DNA of 64,000 nt. It comes from Gonocerus acuteangulatus (taxonomy: Eukaryota > Arthropoda > Insecta > Hemiptera > Coreidae). The notes under the pieces are model-generated. The model did no database searches. It saw nothing but the letters and a program-made list of their open reading frames with translations, and was not told where the DNA came from. Position 1 is the first letter of the stretch. Every line of letters starts with the position of its first letter. A program made the translations under genes and the position numbers. Positions 44,901 through 53,898 of this stretch are shown one piece after another. The stretch covers positions 69,923,973-69,987,972 of the forward strand of contig OX328130.1 in assembly GCA_946811695.1 (NCBI GenBank), given 5' to 3'.

Positions 44901-47900
44901 CATGATGAGGTATGGTGTAGGCAGCTGATCCTAAGGGAACTGGCCGCATATGGCCCAAATCTAAATAGTCCTTCATGAATTGATGATACTCCCTTTTTAG
45001 AGTCGGATCTTTAGCTAACTTAGCTTCAAGATTCATAAGTCTTTTAAAGGCTTGACCTTGGGTGTTCCTTAAAGTATGGACCGAATCTTTGATGGGTAAT
45101 GATACAACATAGCGACCCGACTCCATGCGATAATGGGTGTCTCGGAAATGCCTTTCACAATAATCATCCTCTTGAGACTTGACTATAACAGGGGTTACCT
45201 CTTCTACCTCCCAAAATTTGGTCATGATGTCTTTTAATTCTCCTTGAGACTGAATGAAAAAACTTGAGGCAGAATTCGCCTTCAAATATGATTTAAAGGG
45301 TCCTGCTACTATGAAGCCAAATATGCTGGGTAACAATTTTGGAATGTTGGAGTTGATTGTCACTGGAGCTCCTGTTACAATGTCATAAAACATGTCCCCA
45401 CCTAATAAGAAGTTTACAGGGCCAGGTTTCCAGAAATGGGGATCAGCTAAAGCATAACCCTTGTAGTGATGTTTAATTGTGTCGGGCAAAGATGACTGAG
45501 GAAGTTCACTGGTAATTTCAGTGACAATTACAACCTCTGATGAAAGCACCTGCGATGAAGTAGCTTGAATGTTAGAGCGAATCTTGCAATTTAATTTTCC
45601 CAGTGTGTTAGGTAGATTCACATGTCCGATTCCCGTTATCTTCTGCTTCCTGGGTAGAATCGTGAATCCCAAGTCCCTGGCGCATTCTGCAGTCATAAAT
45701 GAGATTTGACTGCCACTATCAGTGACAGCTCTGATACTCCTATAGACTCCCTTTGAGTCCATGATTTGAATGATGGCAGTTCCTAATAATATGTCTCTCC
45801 CACCGGAGATGCTAGTGAAAGTGACTCCACCATCATTTTGAATATTCTGGGTAGCCACAGTTTGGGGTTGGTGCAGCCAAGTGTGATGTGTTTGATTGCA
45901 TGTTGTGCATCTTCTAATGGATGTGCAGGCGTTCGTACGATGTTTACCGGATAAGCAATTCTTACAGCCTTGCCAATCTTTTAAAAGGTCTAACTTGTTA
46001 GCAGGGGAGGCCTTCTTGAATTTAATGCATTGATATAGGCTGTGTGTAGAATTGCAAACGGGACATTGGAACTGACGACTGGTATTGGTACTTTGTTTAA
46101 ATGTTGTATGTTGCTTGGAGGGCTTTGATTCGGATGTGGTACCCTCAGCAAATAAAGCACCTTTAGAGTAGGAGACGTAGCGAGGGGATGATGCACTTTG
46201 ACTTGCATAAGCCTTGCTACTTGAAGATGGCTCACTTTCAGAGTAGATTGTGTCTAGGGATTTCCATTCAACCTTTATGTAATCCACTAAATTTTGGTAA
46301 GTAGGAAATTCGACATCCGTGTACTTCTTTTCAAAATTTTGTTTTGAAACTGGATCTAAACATCTTAACACCAAGAATGAAAGAATGAAGTCACCAAGAT
46401 CGGGAATTTGGAGGTGCTTAAGAGAATCAATGCCCTCGATAACGTTGGTGATAAGATTCTTCAAAGTTGTGGCGTTAGGTCGTCCAGTGAGTGGCTTAAA
46501 CTCGAAGACCTTTCTTAGATAGGTGTATGCAAGTTTGCGTTTGTCGTCGTAATGTTCCAGGAGCACCTTCCAAGCCTGTTGATAATTTGACTCTATAAGA
46601 CTGACAGTAGCCACAAGAGAACGAGCAGGTCCCTTAAGACACGAAACCAGGAACAGGAATTTTTCCATGTCGGAGATTGTGGTTTCGTCGTGTATTAATG
46701 CCTTATACCAATCTCTGAAAACAGGCCATTCTTTGGAATTACCATCGAATTGTGGGAGTTCTATTTGTGGGAGTCTTGCACGAACGGATTTACTCTCATT
46801 CAATGCAGAGTTATTGGCAGCTGTTGCAGGCAATGTAGTGGATGCACTAGGATTAATAGGAAATGTAGGAGTGGGATTCATGTACTCTTCATAAATCGCA
46901 CATGCTTCATAGTAATATTCCCGCACAACCTTGGGCCAGTTTTTCTTCTCTTCCCCAGGGAATTGTTCAGGCATTCCTCGCGAAATATAAAAGCCTTGAA
47001 GTTGATCCCATGTTTCATTAAACTGTTGGAAATACGGTCTAAGCTCCTTATACATCCCTTTGAACAGGAACAACTGGCTAGGATCAGTCTTGATCTTCAT
47101 TCCTTGATCGCGTATGGCTTTAATCTGACCTGGGATCCCTTTGAGTCTGGAGATGAGAGTATTGACCTCCCGAATGTCCTCTGAGGACAGGTCTTCGATT
47201 CGTGGCATGGCGAAAGATGGAAAGATTTCAAGAAGCAAGGAAAAAGAAAAATGGGGCCTATCAAAACCGACCAACAATGAGAAAATACCAAAATGAAAAA
47301 TAAATAATAAAGCAGAATGCTGTGGACAAGTACAAATTAAAAATACAAATTCTTTAAAGTTTGATATTTAACTAATGGAATATCAAAAACACTGTTGCTC
47401 AATAAATAAACAAGGCACTGCAATCCGGCCCGGAGGACCACAATGTTGTAGCGGGTAGTGGTTCAAAGTGAGCCGTTCCTATCCCTACTACATCCCCTAA
47501 ATGGTTCCAGAGAACAGGGGCTGAAAGAAATTAAAACACCGGTTGCAATGACCTGTATATGATTTATTGGGCAACATAGATTAACTGAAATATTGAACTC
47601 CTTGTACAATATATATAAATAAACATAAATAATAGATATTCCTTAAATTTAATTTTGACAAAATTATAAACATTTAAAATAAATTTATCCTTTGTTTAAA
47701 TTTAATACATATATAAGGAAAAAGAATTTATCAATTAAATGAGATTTATCTTATCCTTAAATTTAATAAATATAAAGAAAATTAATTTTACATTTAGAAC
47801 ACTTTTATCTTGTTTGTTTAAATTTAATATATATAAGGAAAATAATTAAACATTTAGAAGAAATTCTTAGTTAAAAATAATGAATTACTTAAAAGATGCA

Positions 47901-50900
47901 GACTATGGTCTGTAATAATTGTTACACATTAAATTAATTTTCATTTAATTATATATAAAAAAGAGAATTATGTACTCATAATAATAAAATTATTTACATC
48001 AGAGGAAATAATAAAAAACATTAAAAAAAATAAGTTTCTTAACCCGGATTCGATCCGGTGACGTTTTGATGGAGTGTTGCGCTGTAACTATAGCAACTAC
48101 TCCACGGAGTCAGTTGTCCAGATACTGTATGTTTAGCATACCTGGTCTATTGGAATCGTCCCACATGGGGCAATTGCTATGTTTCAATTCCTAGAAACAT
48201 AACAGATATGCAAAATGTGATAGCAGCAACCAACGACTCACCACTTAAGAGCATCAACGAAAATCCTCCGAGATCCAGAATCACAATTTGGTGCAGAAAT
48301 CACAATCAACTTGAGACAAATCATATGACAGTCGAGGCTACGATGACTTGATGATGAACATTGAGCTCCAAGATGCGCCAATTTAATTTTTTATGTGGCG
48401 AAAATAGGTAAAATGCAGGAGCATTTTAAAAACATGTGGCCTGGCCATATTGTCCTGTCGGCTAACTAACGGTACGGTGCCGAGGGTAGCCGAACCAACC
48501 CGAGCGGAACTTAGTCGAAATACGGAGGCAAATAATTATATAAGAAATTAAATTATAAATTCATGTTGCCTCAACAGGCTTATAAGACCTTAACATTGTT
48601 TGGCTTCAAATAAATATGACACTAAACCATCTAAATGAAGCATTGACTCCATTATGTGGCTTAGCTTGCTAAGCTGTGATATGAAGCTTGCTAGGCTAGC
48701 TTATTTGGTTAAGGCAACTGGAGCAAGTTATACATATTGTGCAAACAAACGCAACTTTTTTCATTATGGCATAATTTTGTTCCAAATCATTTTTGATTGC
48801 TATGAAAATAAATGGAAAAAACCATGGTAAATTAACTCTAGAAATACAAATAAAATTACTTACACAGTTCTCAAATCTTTTCACTTGATCGTCTTTGGAA
48901 TGGTATTTCTCAAGTGATTTTAATGGACTCTCAATGATCTCAAAATGATTCATCATTACAAATCCGAAGCCATCATTTGGAGAAATTTGCTCGTATACAA
49001 GAAACATAACATCCAAGAAAGTCGAGCCCCATTCAACTATCTTCCTCGAACTAATAGATCAAATGTATTTTTAAAAAATGTCTTGATAAGAAATATGTTT
49101 AAATTAAAAGAATGTTATTATTAATTGACCTTACGTGTCTTCTTCCATGTATGTAATAGCACATTCTGATAGAAACAGGGTAGGCTTTTCCATTTTCAAT
49201 CCAGCATCAATTAGTGCCATCTTAAATCTATTGATGTCACTCATATCTTGTGCAATAAGGCAGTAATGTTTGCTTAATAGGCCATGCGGATGATCTAAAA
49301 TGAAATATTTGACCATGAAATAATCATTTAATCAAATCATTTAAATGCACATATTAATAATGATTTAGAAGGCATAAGGTCAGTTATAAAAAAATGTCTC
49401 CAGTACAGAGTAAAACATTTATTCCCAACATGTTTCAGGCATTGTTTCACATCTATCTCACAACTAAAGAAGGCGAAATAAATAAAAGATGGCAGATATA
49501 CATCAGCTGATTAATTATAAATTTTCAAGCATCAGTGAAAGGTTATCCTACTCAAGTGGATACAGCATTTTTTATTAAGGTGATTTGACTACCAAGATCA
49601 TTAGTACCAGATACTGTAAGTTTTTTTTTTTTAATTTACCAATGCATTCCCCTGAAGAAGCAACATGCAGGGAATAAATTATTTTTTTCATGACTGAAGA
49701 ATGTCTTTAAAAACTGGCCCTCCGCCTTTTAAATTGGTATTTACTGTTTGACACAGTCATTTGAAATCCTGGGCACAATATATATACGTATACATACAAT
49801 AATTAAGTTTCTACTATAATTATTAATTAAAAAAATACCTTTAGGGTCAATCAATTTGTTGTAAAGTTTTTGATTATTCTTGATTTGATTTGTTTTATTT
49901 TTAACAACTTCTCCAAAATCAACTTCAAAATAATTTATGTTCTCTTTGCTTGAAATTAACCTGAAGTAAGTTGTGTCAAATCCAGCACCGAGCGAAACGA
50001 TCTGCAACCATTGTAAATATGTACTGTAAAGAATTTATTAAACTGCAGTATATTACACAGGAGGGCTTACATGGATTTAATTTTCGAATCGATGGATTTT
50101 AGAAAAATTAGTGAGCCAGGCTGGGCAAGTTAAATTTAAGGCCCGGTGCACACTGAGGAAACTGGTTTCGTGAAACGTGAAACTCAAGCTGCTTGCAACG
50201 CATAGATAGAAAATCATAGGTTGGTGCAGACAGTGTTTCACAAAACTTTAGTATCACTGATTTCATGAAATTCGTTAAATTGGTTTCCTGTTGCTTCAGT
50301 TTCACGTTTCATCAGTGGATTTACTAGCTCTAATAAGTTATCAAAAAGTGGCTTCGAAATCCTAAAACAATCCTTAAATTTATCAGGCTCTCTGTTTTAG
50401 TTCGCAAGCTACAACAAAACAGCTGTGTTGCCGATCCCTAATCAACGGGTGAATCCAGTGCTTGCTTTCTTAGCCACCTCCATTTTTTAGTTTGGGGAAA
50501 CCCCCACTCTGGTGGGGCATAGTTTTTGCTTATTTTCATAATACATTTCTCTTGTTAGTTAAGGATGGTATTTAGCAATTTTCATTGCAATAAACGTTAA
50601 AAAATCTATGTTTTCGTGATGGTAATAAATTGTTGGCATTTAGTTTTGACTCTATGAGCCCTCCTTATCCGATTTAAATCCTTGGAAATAAATTTGAATA
50701 CTTACTTGAGATTCGATGTTTTCTACAGTTTTTAGGAATAAATTAATTCCCTCGTCAACGACTATAGCTCTCACATAATAGCCAATGTTAATAAGAGGCG
50801 ATCTCCTTTTAAATTTTGGAGACAAATATTTCATGTATTCATCGTTGAAATATCCTTTGGTCACCATTGACAGCTTTGATGCAATGCTGAAGTCATTTGT

Positions 50901-51784
50901 CTCAGGTAACTGTAATATTGTTCAATAATATTGAATATATTAAAAATAAAAATGTCAGTGTTAAAAATGATAAGCATAATTTTTACTGTGATTAATATCA
51001 CTAATTCACTTAAATTTGGCGGAAATTCAAAAATGTTTCATGCCCTTTCGGTGCCTCTTCAAAAGCTTATAACCAAAACTATTTCTGGTTACATCAGTTA
51101 AAAATTAGAGAGAGCCCATCAACCGAGCCAAGGTTGGTGGATAAATTTTTACTGATGTGACCAGAAATAGTTTTAGTTATAAGCTCCTGAAGAGGTGCCC
51201 AGAAGGCTTGTAACACGTAGAGTTTTGAATAAAAAAATTCAAACTAAAGTAATTTTTTTTCCTCCACCACATTAAAGTGAATTTGGAGATGGTAATTATA
51301 TTTTAAAATATCTATCTTCTTCTTTCTCTGTGAGGGATCAGGTTGCTAATAAATCAGAGGAAATATTTTTTATTTAATGAATTAGTGCAGAAAGAAGCAT
51401 TCTGGAGGCAAGAAATTCCTACAAGTTATGATATTTAGTTTTGTTTTTTCTTAATCTTTTGTGACATTCAAAACGAACTTAATCTTTCCTGATTCGATCT
51501 TTTGTACACATTGCTATTGGACGGAATGCTGTAAAGTTTATTAAAGTCCTACTATGTAAGGAAACAACGCTGGTTTAATTTTTAGGGAAGACCTGGCAGG
51601 AATATTGGTCAGTGAAAAATGTAAGAGTTAGAGATATTGCTTTGAGCGCCTAATTTCAAAATATAAATTGATATTAATTGTTATTGTAATTCTTAACAAC
51701 GTCTCTTACAGAAGATAATGAAAATTTACTAATTTTAATGCAACTTAATACAACTTTCTAATATCTACTTACATGATTAGACAT
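34073..51784 (-). CDS. LCMT2 (TYW4): tRNA wybutosine-synthesizing protein 4 (leucine carboxyl methyltransferase 2), 11 exons
   Basis: Coding exons, 5' to 3': 51784-51773, 50909-50706, 50001-49839, 49294-49135, 49050-48864, 39981-39771, 38678-38488, 38164-37838, 37480-37306, 36345-36173, 34231-34073. All introns are GT-AG, phases agree, and the sum is 1962 nt (653 aa plus stop), near the ~686 aa of the human protein. Exons 2-6 form the methyltransferase: [14 protein letters not shown], then [10 protein letters not shown] (SAM-binding), [31 protein letters not shown]. Exons 7-11 form a kelch propeller ([52 protein letters not shown]). The enzyme does the last methylation and methoxycarbonylation steps of wybutosine at position 37 of phenylalanine tRNA, in the cytosol. 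No inactivating change seen. Intron 5 carries a BEL/Pao element; other introns carry TIR and SINE pieces. Confidence 0.95.
34930..35300. repeat. (AAT)n-rich low-complexity array in the last TYW4 intron
   Basis: Repeated ATAATAATA blocks are separated at intervals by CTTCTTTGATAATAAT-like strings, forming a degenerate minisatellite. The following 35300-35440 (CTTTCCATGAGTGACC, GGAAAGCGGGGTGCG) looks like the tail of a dispersed repeat. No coding potential. Confidence 0.75.
35725..35890 (-). repeat. tRNA-derived SINE head (minus strand)
   Basis: On the minus strand, GGTTAGCTCAGTGGTAGAGC matches an RNA polymerase III A box in a tRNA D-arm, and about 35 bases on GAGTTCAAAACTC resembles a B box. 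The acceptor and anticodon stems do not pair cleanly, so this is a tRNA-derived SINE or pseudogene rather than a tRNA gene. It lies in intron 10 of TYW4. Confidence 0.6.
36489..37285. mobile_element. TIR element family B, copy 1 (0.8 kb) in TYW4 intron 9
   Basis: The left end TAGGCCTCGGGAACGATAGG and right end (complement TAGGCCTCGAGTAGGATACG) form imperfect inverted termini. GAGCGATAAGC motifs recur inside. The right end lies about 20 bases from the exon 9 splice donor (exon end 37306). The inner left half also contains a CAGTGGCGGCATT/poly-T SINE-like piece near 36910-36945. No transposase. Confidence 0.65.
39350..39430 (+). repeat. tRNA-derived SINE head in TYW4 intron 6
   Basis: GCTCTAGTGGCTAACACC resembles a polymerase III A box of glutamate-tRNA type, and GGGTTCGAGTCC about 35 bases later is a near-perfect B box. 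The acceptor stem is not conserved. The 3' continuation (GTCACGGCTCGTTGAG) is not tRNA. Hence a SINE, not a tRNA gene. Confidence 0.6.
40806..41938 (-). repeat. 3' LTR of the BEL/Pao element
   Basis: This 1133-bp copy lies at the left end on the + strand. On the minus strand it contains a tRNA-like stretch (about 41475-41398) with a B-box-like GGATCGAATCC. Confidence 0.95.
41968..47208 (-). CDS. gag-pol: BEL/Pao gag-pol polyprotein, intact (1746 aa)
   Basis: I choose the ATG at 47208 ([12 protein letters not shown]); the frame upstream has only non-ATG codons. Order: gag with the DUF1759-type segment [18 protein letters not shown] (about residue 145) and [14 protein letters not shown]; zinc cysteines ([40 protein letters not shown]); Pao-type aspartic protease ([11 protein letters not shown]); reverse transcriptase with TYVDDVVSG; RNase H-like region ([14 protein letters not shown]); an integrase with [11 protein letters not shown], then [11 protein letters not shown] and a downstream glutamate context ([11 protein letters not shown]); and a C-terminal domain with EGDLVIIKD. 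No internal stop or frameshift. The protein would carry out packaging, reverse transcription and integration of the element. Confidence 0.96.
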   Translation of the reverse strand: MPRIEDLSSEDIREVNTLISRLKGIPGQIKAIRDQGMKIKTDPSQLFLFKGMYKELRPYFQQFNETWDQLQGFYISRGMPEQFPGEEKKNWPKVVREYYYEACAIYEEYMNPTPTFPINPSASTTLPATAANNSALNESKSVRARLPQIELPQFDGNSKEWPVFRDWYKALIHDETTISDMEKFLFLVSCLKGPARSLVATVSLIESNYQQAWKVLLEHYDDKRKLAYTYLRKVFEFKPLTGRPNATTLKNLITNVIEGIDSLKHLQIPDLGDFILSFLVLRCLDPVSKQNFEKKYTDVEFPTYQNLVDYIKVEWKSLDTIYSESEPSSSSKAYASQSASSPRYVSYSKGALFAEGTTSESKPSKQHTTFKQSTNTSRQFQCPVCNSTHSLYQCIKFKKASPANKLDLLKDWQGCKNCLSGKHRTNACTSIRRCTTCNQTHHTWLHQPQTVATQNIQNDGGVTFTSISGGRDILLGTAIIQIMDSKGVYRSIRAVTDSGSQISFMTAECARDLGFTILPRKQKITGIGHVNLPNTLGKLNCKIRSNIQATSSQVLSSEVVIVTEITSELPQSSLPDTIKHHYKGYALADPHFWKPGPVNFLLGGDMFYDIVTGAPVTINSNIPKLLPSIFGFIVAGPFKSYLKANSASSFFIQSQGELKDIMTKFWEVEEVTPVIVKSQEDDYCERHFRDTHYRMESGRYVVSLPIKDSVHTLRNTQGQAFKRLMNLEAKLAKDPTLKREYHQFMKDYLDLGHMRPVPLGSAAYTIPHHAVVKHQDGKMKLRVVFDASCHTSTGSLNEHLFVGPKLQLDIRDILTNFRTHTIVFKADIVKMYRQILVHQPDRKYQHILWRFDPSHSCEEYELCTVTQGTSPAPFAAERTLQQLVEDEGACYPLASKVLLEDTYVDDVVSGARSLAEAKLLQKELICLLNKGCFELGKWASNSPELLSTLKESQCQFNAVSLSSEEEPKIKLLGMQWFPSQDIFCYEISCPSWHPSKRAILSAIARIYDPLGFLSPVVFYAKTILQDMWISNCGWDDEGPPSICQRWHRFLSDLHQISEVKIPRCLVPIDTTSSMIIGFSDASQRGYSAVLYLLNYTASSSNVHLIKAKTKLAPIKPMTIPRLELSGALLLSRLFKSSERFTKKMNISDARFFTDSEVILGWLSTPPQKLNAFVAHRVVQILEMTNRSQWNHVKTAENPADCSSRGILPSELPEHPLWWAGPKWLKYPQAQWPHPAIHTNDLPEMKRAILIAIGDSTTNIVKWMERFSSYLKLLRAVSYLFRYFIFLNKKKQVDQGPITLQEMRISLKACIRATNAHHPIEPKHLKSLSPYYDEDGILRVGGRLQHSSLPYDAKHPIILSGKSHLAKLVVDHYHKSYLHLGPTGLQAMLQSRFWIVSARKLIRQRVLKCLRCYKSSHTPQPPIMGNLPSCRTLEGQAFLHVGVDFGGPFLIKESMRRKAAVGKAYLCLFVCMATKALHLEVVSRCTTEAFLAALDRFIARRGKPIRMYSDCGTNFVGAANKMRDVLLWLNSSKVQDQLKDATTNKEIEWSFNPPSAPHFGGLWEAGIKSAKSTLYKVIGETPLTFEELSTLFCSIEGVLNSRPLTPVGTNHEGIEYLTPGHFLIGRPISAVPENDLIDDKISPLKRWKLIKQRSQHFWMRWRTEYLHQLQQRRKWTKSTESVKEGDLVIIKDANSPLRSWPMARIIATHPGKDGITRVVTIKTPNGVYKRPITKLVPLTPVNNPSEF
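47444..48576 (-). repeat. 5' LTR of the BEL/Pao element
   Basis: It matches 40806-41938 in length and sequence except about one base. It is followed by the target copy GGCTT at 48577-48581. The tRNA-like stretch lies at about 48113-48036 on the minus strand. Confidence 0.95.
49317..49738. other. TYW4 intron 3, nothing recognised
   Basis: This is an AT-rich intron between exon 4 and exon 3 (donor 49838, acceptor 49295). A fragment near 49400-49450 contains ACATGTTTCAGGCATTGTTTC, reminiscent of dispersed repeats elsewhere. No gene. Confidence 0.6.
50135..50330. repeat. Imperfect inverted repeat in TYW4 intron 2
   Basis: TGAAACGTGAAACT near 50171 is mirrored by AGTTTCACGTTTCA near 50297. The ends suggest a small MITE of about 190 bp. 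No target duplication established. Confidence 0.45.
51052..51197. repeat. Inverted repeat in TYW4 intron 1
   Basis: A left arm of about 50 bases (CCTCTTCAAAAGCTTATAAC, then CTATTTCTGGTTACATCAGT) is mirrored by ACTGATGTGACCAGAAATAG and TTATAAGCTCCTGAAGAGG. The loop is about 40 bases. It could form a long hairpin in the nascent transcript. Confidence 0.8.
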
Positions 51785-52120
51785 TGCTAAAAAATTGAGT
51801 GTTCTTGTTCTTCTATGCTAAAATTAGGAATATTATAAAAGCACATAAATTTTGTATTAAATGAAAGAAAATTCATTAACTGAGTTAAAAACTTTGTTCC
51901 CATGTCTTATTGTTTACGAGAAGGTTGCACATGAAGAAGTTTACCAATACAAACAAGGGGATTGTTCACTTTTCAAACAAAGAGAACCGTTATTCTGACA
52001 ATAGCAGCCTTACGTCATAAACTGTTCCAGTTGTCTGTTCAGCTATAATTTGCTTTGATATATAAGTCAAATTGATAATTGTAAAGTTTAGGGGCCTCCT
52101 CACCAATTTTTTTCTGGTTG
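51785..52120. promoter_or_regulatory. Upstream region of TYW4
   Basis: This stretch lies directly upstream (minus-strand sense) of the TYW4 start codon at 51784 and must contain its 5' UTR and probably its promoter. I see no clear TATA or initiator element that I would defend. A virus-derived repeat begins about 340 bases upstream of the ATG. Confidence 0.35.
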
Positions 52121-52121
52121 A

Positions 52122-52390
52122 TCCATGAGGTATTTTGATGCACTAAACACGAATTCGTTAAAAAAAAGTCGCTCTCAACTAGGGAAAAAGTTATTGAGCA
52201 CTAAAGTTCACTGTTATGGAGGTTAAAAATCAAGCTTAAACAACGACATTTGCGTAAACATGTGCATGCCTAGGAATGTAAAAGTCCGTAATAATGAAGA
52301 CTAATTTAAATTTACCATCAATTATTTATTCAGATTTTTTTTTATTTATTTATTTTTTAAATAATGAAACATTCTTCATATTTTTGTTTC
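52122..52390 (+). repeat. Solo copy of the virus-related foldback arm
   Basis: GGTATTTTGATGCACTAAAC, CGTTAAAAAAAAG, CTAAAGTTCACTGTT and ACCATCAATTATTTAT occur in the same order as in 59447-59660. The leftmost part also matches 13410-13459 next to the viral penton gene. The penton-coding end is missing in this copy. Confidence 0.8.
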
Positions 52391-52903
52391 GCTGTTGAAA
52401 AGTATTTTATAAAATAAATCCCCTAATAATTAGCTAATGCCTTTATAATTAGCATGTTCCAATGTAAAATTGCGAAAAAGTCAAATAGGTTTCCTTAATA
52501 ATAGTAATGAAGTTGCACGAATTTGTAGCAAATATTCACAATAAAGAAGAACGTGTTCATAAATATGAAGACCGCTTAAAGAGATTTTTTGGCGTACCCC
52601 CCCCCCCCCTCCACGCTGGAGGGTCTAATGCCGATTATGGTGGAACTATGGACGGTTTTGAATCTGGCTTATGGAGATAGCAAAAATAGGTAGCAAAACC
52701 AGCTACCATTGCGCGTTCATAGCTCCTGCAGGATAGGAAACGCATGTGCTTCGGACACACGCTCAAATGAACACGCACACGTAAAAGCATAGACATACAC
52801 ATTTTCATAAGCATGTATTTATAACATAGATTGTAGAGCATGGCGACAATTTTTATTTTCTGTCCAGGAAGGAGATAAAAGCTCAGCCAAATAATGGATC
52901 ACA

Positions 52904-53147
52904 ATCGCGCTAGTATTTCTAAAGTGACACAACTCAAAATAAAACTCAATTGAAAATGTGTCACTCTTGCCTAAGTAGGGGCCTTAGGATTAAGACTGGA
53001 AGAGTGACACATTTCTGAAGCTAGGTACATAGGTTCAGTGTTGATGGCCGATAAAGATATATTTACCATGTATTTCACAGTCATAACTATGACGGTGAGA
53101 ATAAAACCGATTTTTGAGTTGTGTCACTTTAGAAATACTAGTGCGAT
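52904..53147. mobile_element. 244-bp foldback MITE
   Basis: The ends ATCGCGCTAGTATTTCTAAA and (complement) ATCGCACTAGTATTTCTAAA extend as arms of about 36 bases, through AGTGACACAACTCAAAA, with very few mismatches. A second internal inverted pair (GTGTCACTCTTGCC / GGAAGAGTGACAC) is nested inside. No coding. Confidence 0.85.
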
Positions 53148-53528
53148 ATTACTTTCCGAGATGACAAAATCCAGTCTTACTTTTTCCTTTTTTAATGCCA
53201 GAGTTCCCGACAGAATTACCTAAAAAACAGTCAATTTTACACCAAGATAGCTAAAAGATCTGTTGTTTTGATTTCAGGGTTCACTTTTTGTACTTAAGGA
53301 TTTGAACGTTGGCAGTAATGACGTACTAAATTGGTCCTTCTTCTCTTCCAAAATACAAACGGAAACAAACGTATATAATACATTACAAATAAACATTTAT
53401 CTATTATCATTTTGCAAAATCTGTCGACAGATCGCCTTTGTCTTGCATATTGAATATTATATACCTAGCGAGTTTTGCTTTGTAAAAGCAAACAAACCAG
53501 CTGTGTGTATATATATATATATATATGC

Positions 53529-53800
53529 TATTTTTCAAGCTACTTCGCTGGGAATTAAATGTGTTGTTTATTCGGCATCTGTCTCCAGCGGTCTTGCTCC
53601 TCCTGTCATCGCAATATTTCGCCGGATTCCTCTCCGGCTTCTTCAGGCAATCATTCATCCTTGCTGGTTGGTAAGGGAATGACATTACCAACCAGCAAGG
53701 ATGAATGATTGCCTGAAGAAGCCGGAGAGGAATCCGGCGAAATATTGCGATGACAGGAGGAGCAAGACCGCTGGAGACAGATGCCGAATAAACAACACAC
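53529..53800. repeat. Palindrome with 114-bp arms and 10-base loop
   Basis: The arms 53561-53674 and 53685-53798 are complementary along their whole length by my reading, with loop GGGAATGACA. Left flank: CAAGCTACTTCGCTGGGAAT. Both sides are bounded by (TA)n/(CA)n tracts. ORFs on both strands here are a by-product of the symmetry. A shortened relative lies at 55492-55594. Confidence 0.95.
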
Positions 53801-53898
53801 ACACACACATATATATATATATATCTACATATATGTATATTGTATTTGTGTGTGTATATGTTTGCGTGGGTGTGCGTATATGAGGCGATGACTTTCAA

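Larger units (their letters stand above)
40806..48576 (-). mobile_element. BEL/Pao LTR retrotransposon, apparently complete and very young
   Basis: Two 1133-bp LTRs (40806-41938 and 47444-48576) start TGTTG and end CAACA. They differ at only one site that I noticed (T/C near 41115 versus 47756). The target duplication GGCTT flanks the element (40801-40805 and 48577-48581). On the minus strand the body has a primer-binding region just inside the right LTR (TGGTCCTCCGGGCC), one intact gag-pol ORF, and a purine tract (GGTGGGCGGAA) before the left LTR. It sits in TYW4 intron 5, in the same orientation as the gene, and may be capable of movement. Confidence 0.97.

Noticed and set aside
46750..47184. 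144-codon plus-strand frame
   Set aside because: It is antisense to the intact BEL/Pao gag.
53711..53756. Hammerhead ribozyme (CTGAAGA, GC-rich hairpin, GAAA)
   Set aside because: The core order looks similar, but there is an extra base before stem II, and I cannot find stems I and III with a cleavage site outside the palindrome's own mirror arm.
53407..53898. Overlapping ORFs on both strands around the palindrome
   Set aside because: They arise from the symmetric repeat and the (TA)n/(CA)n tracts; no domain or conserved composition.
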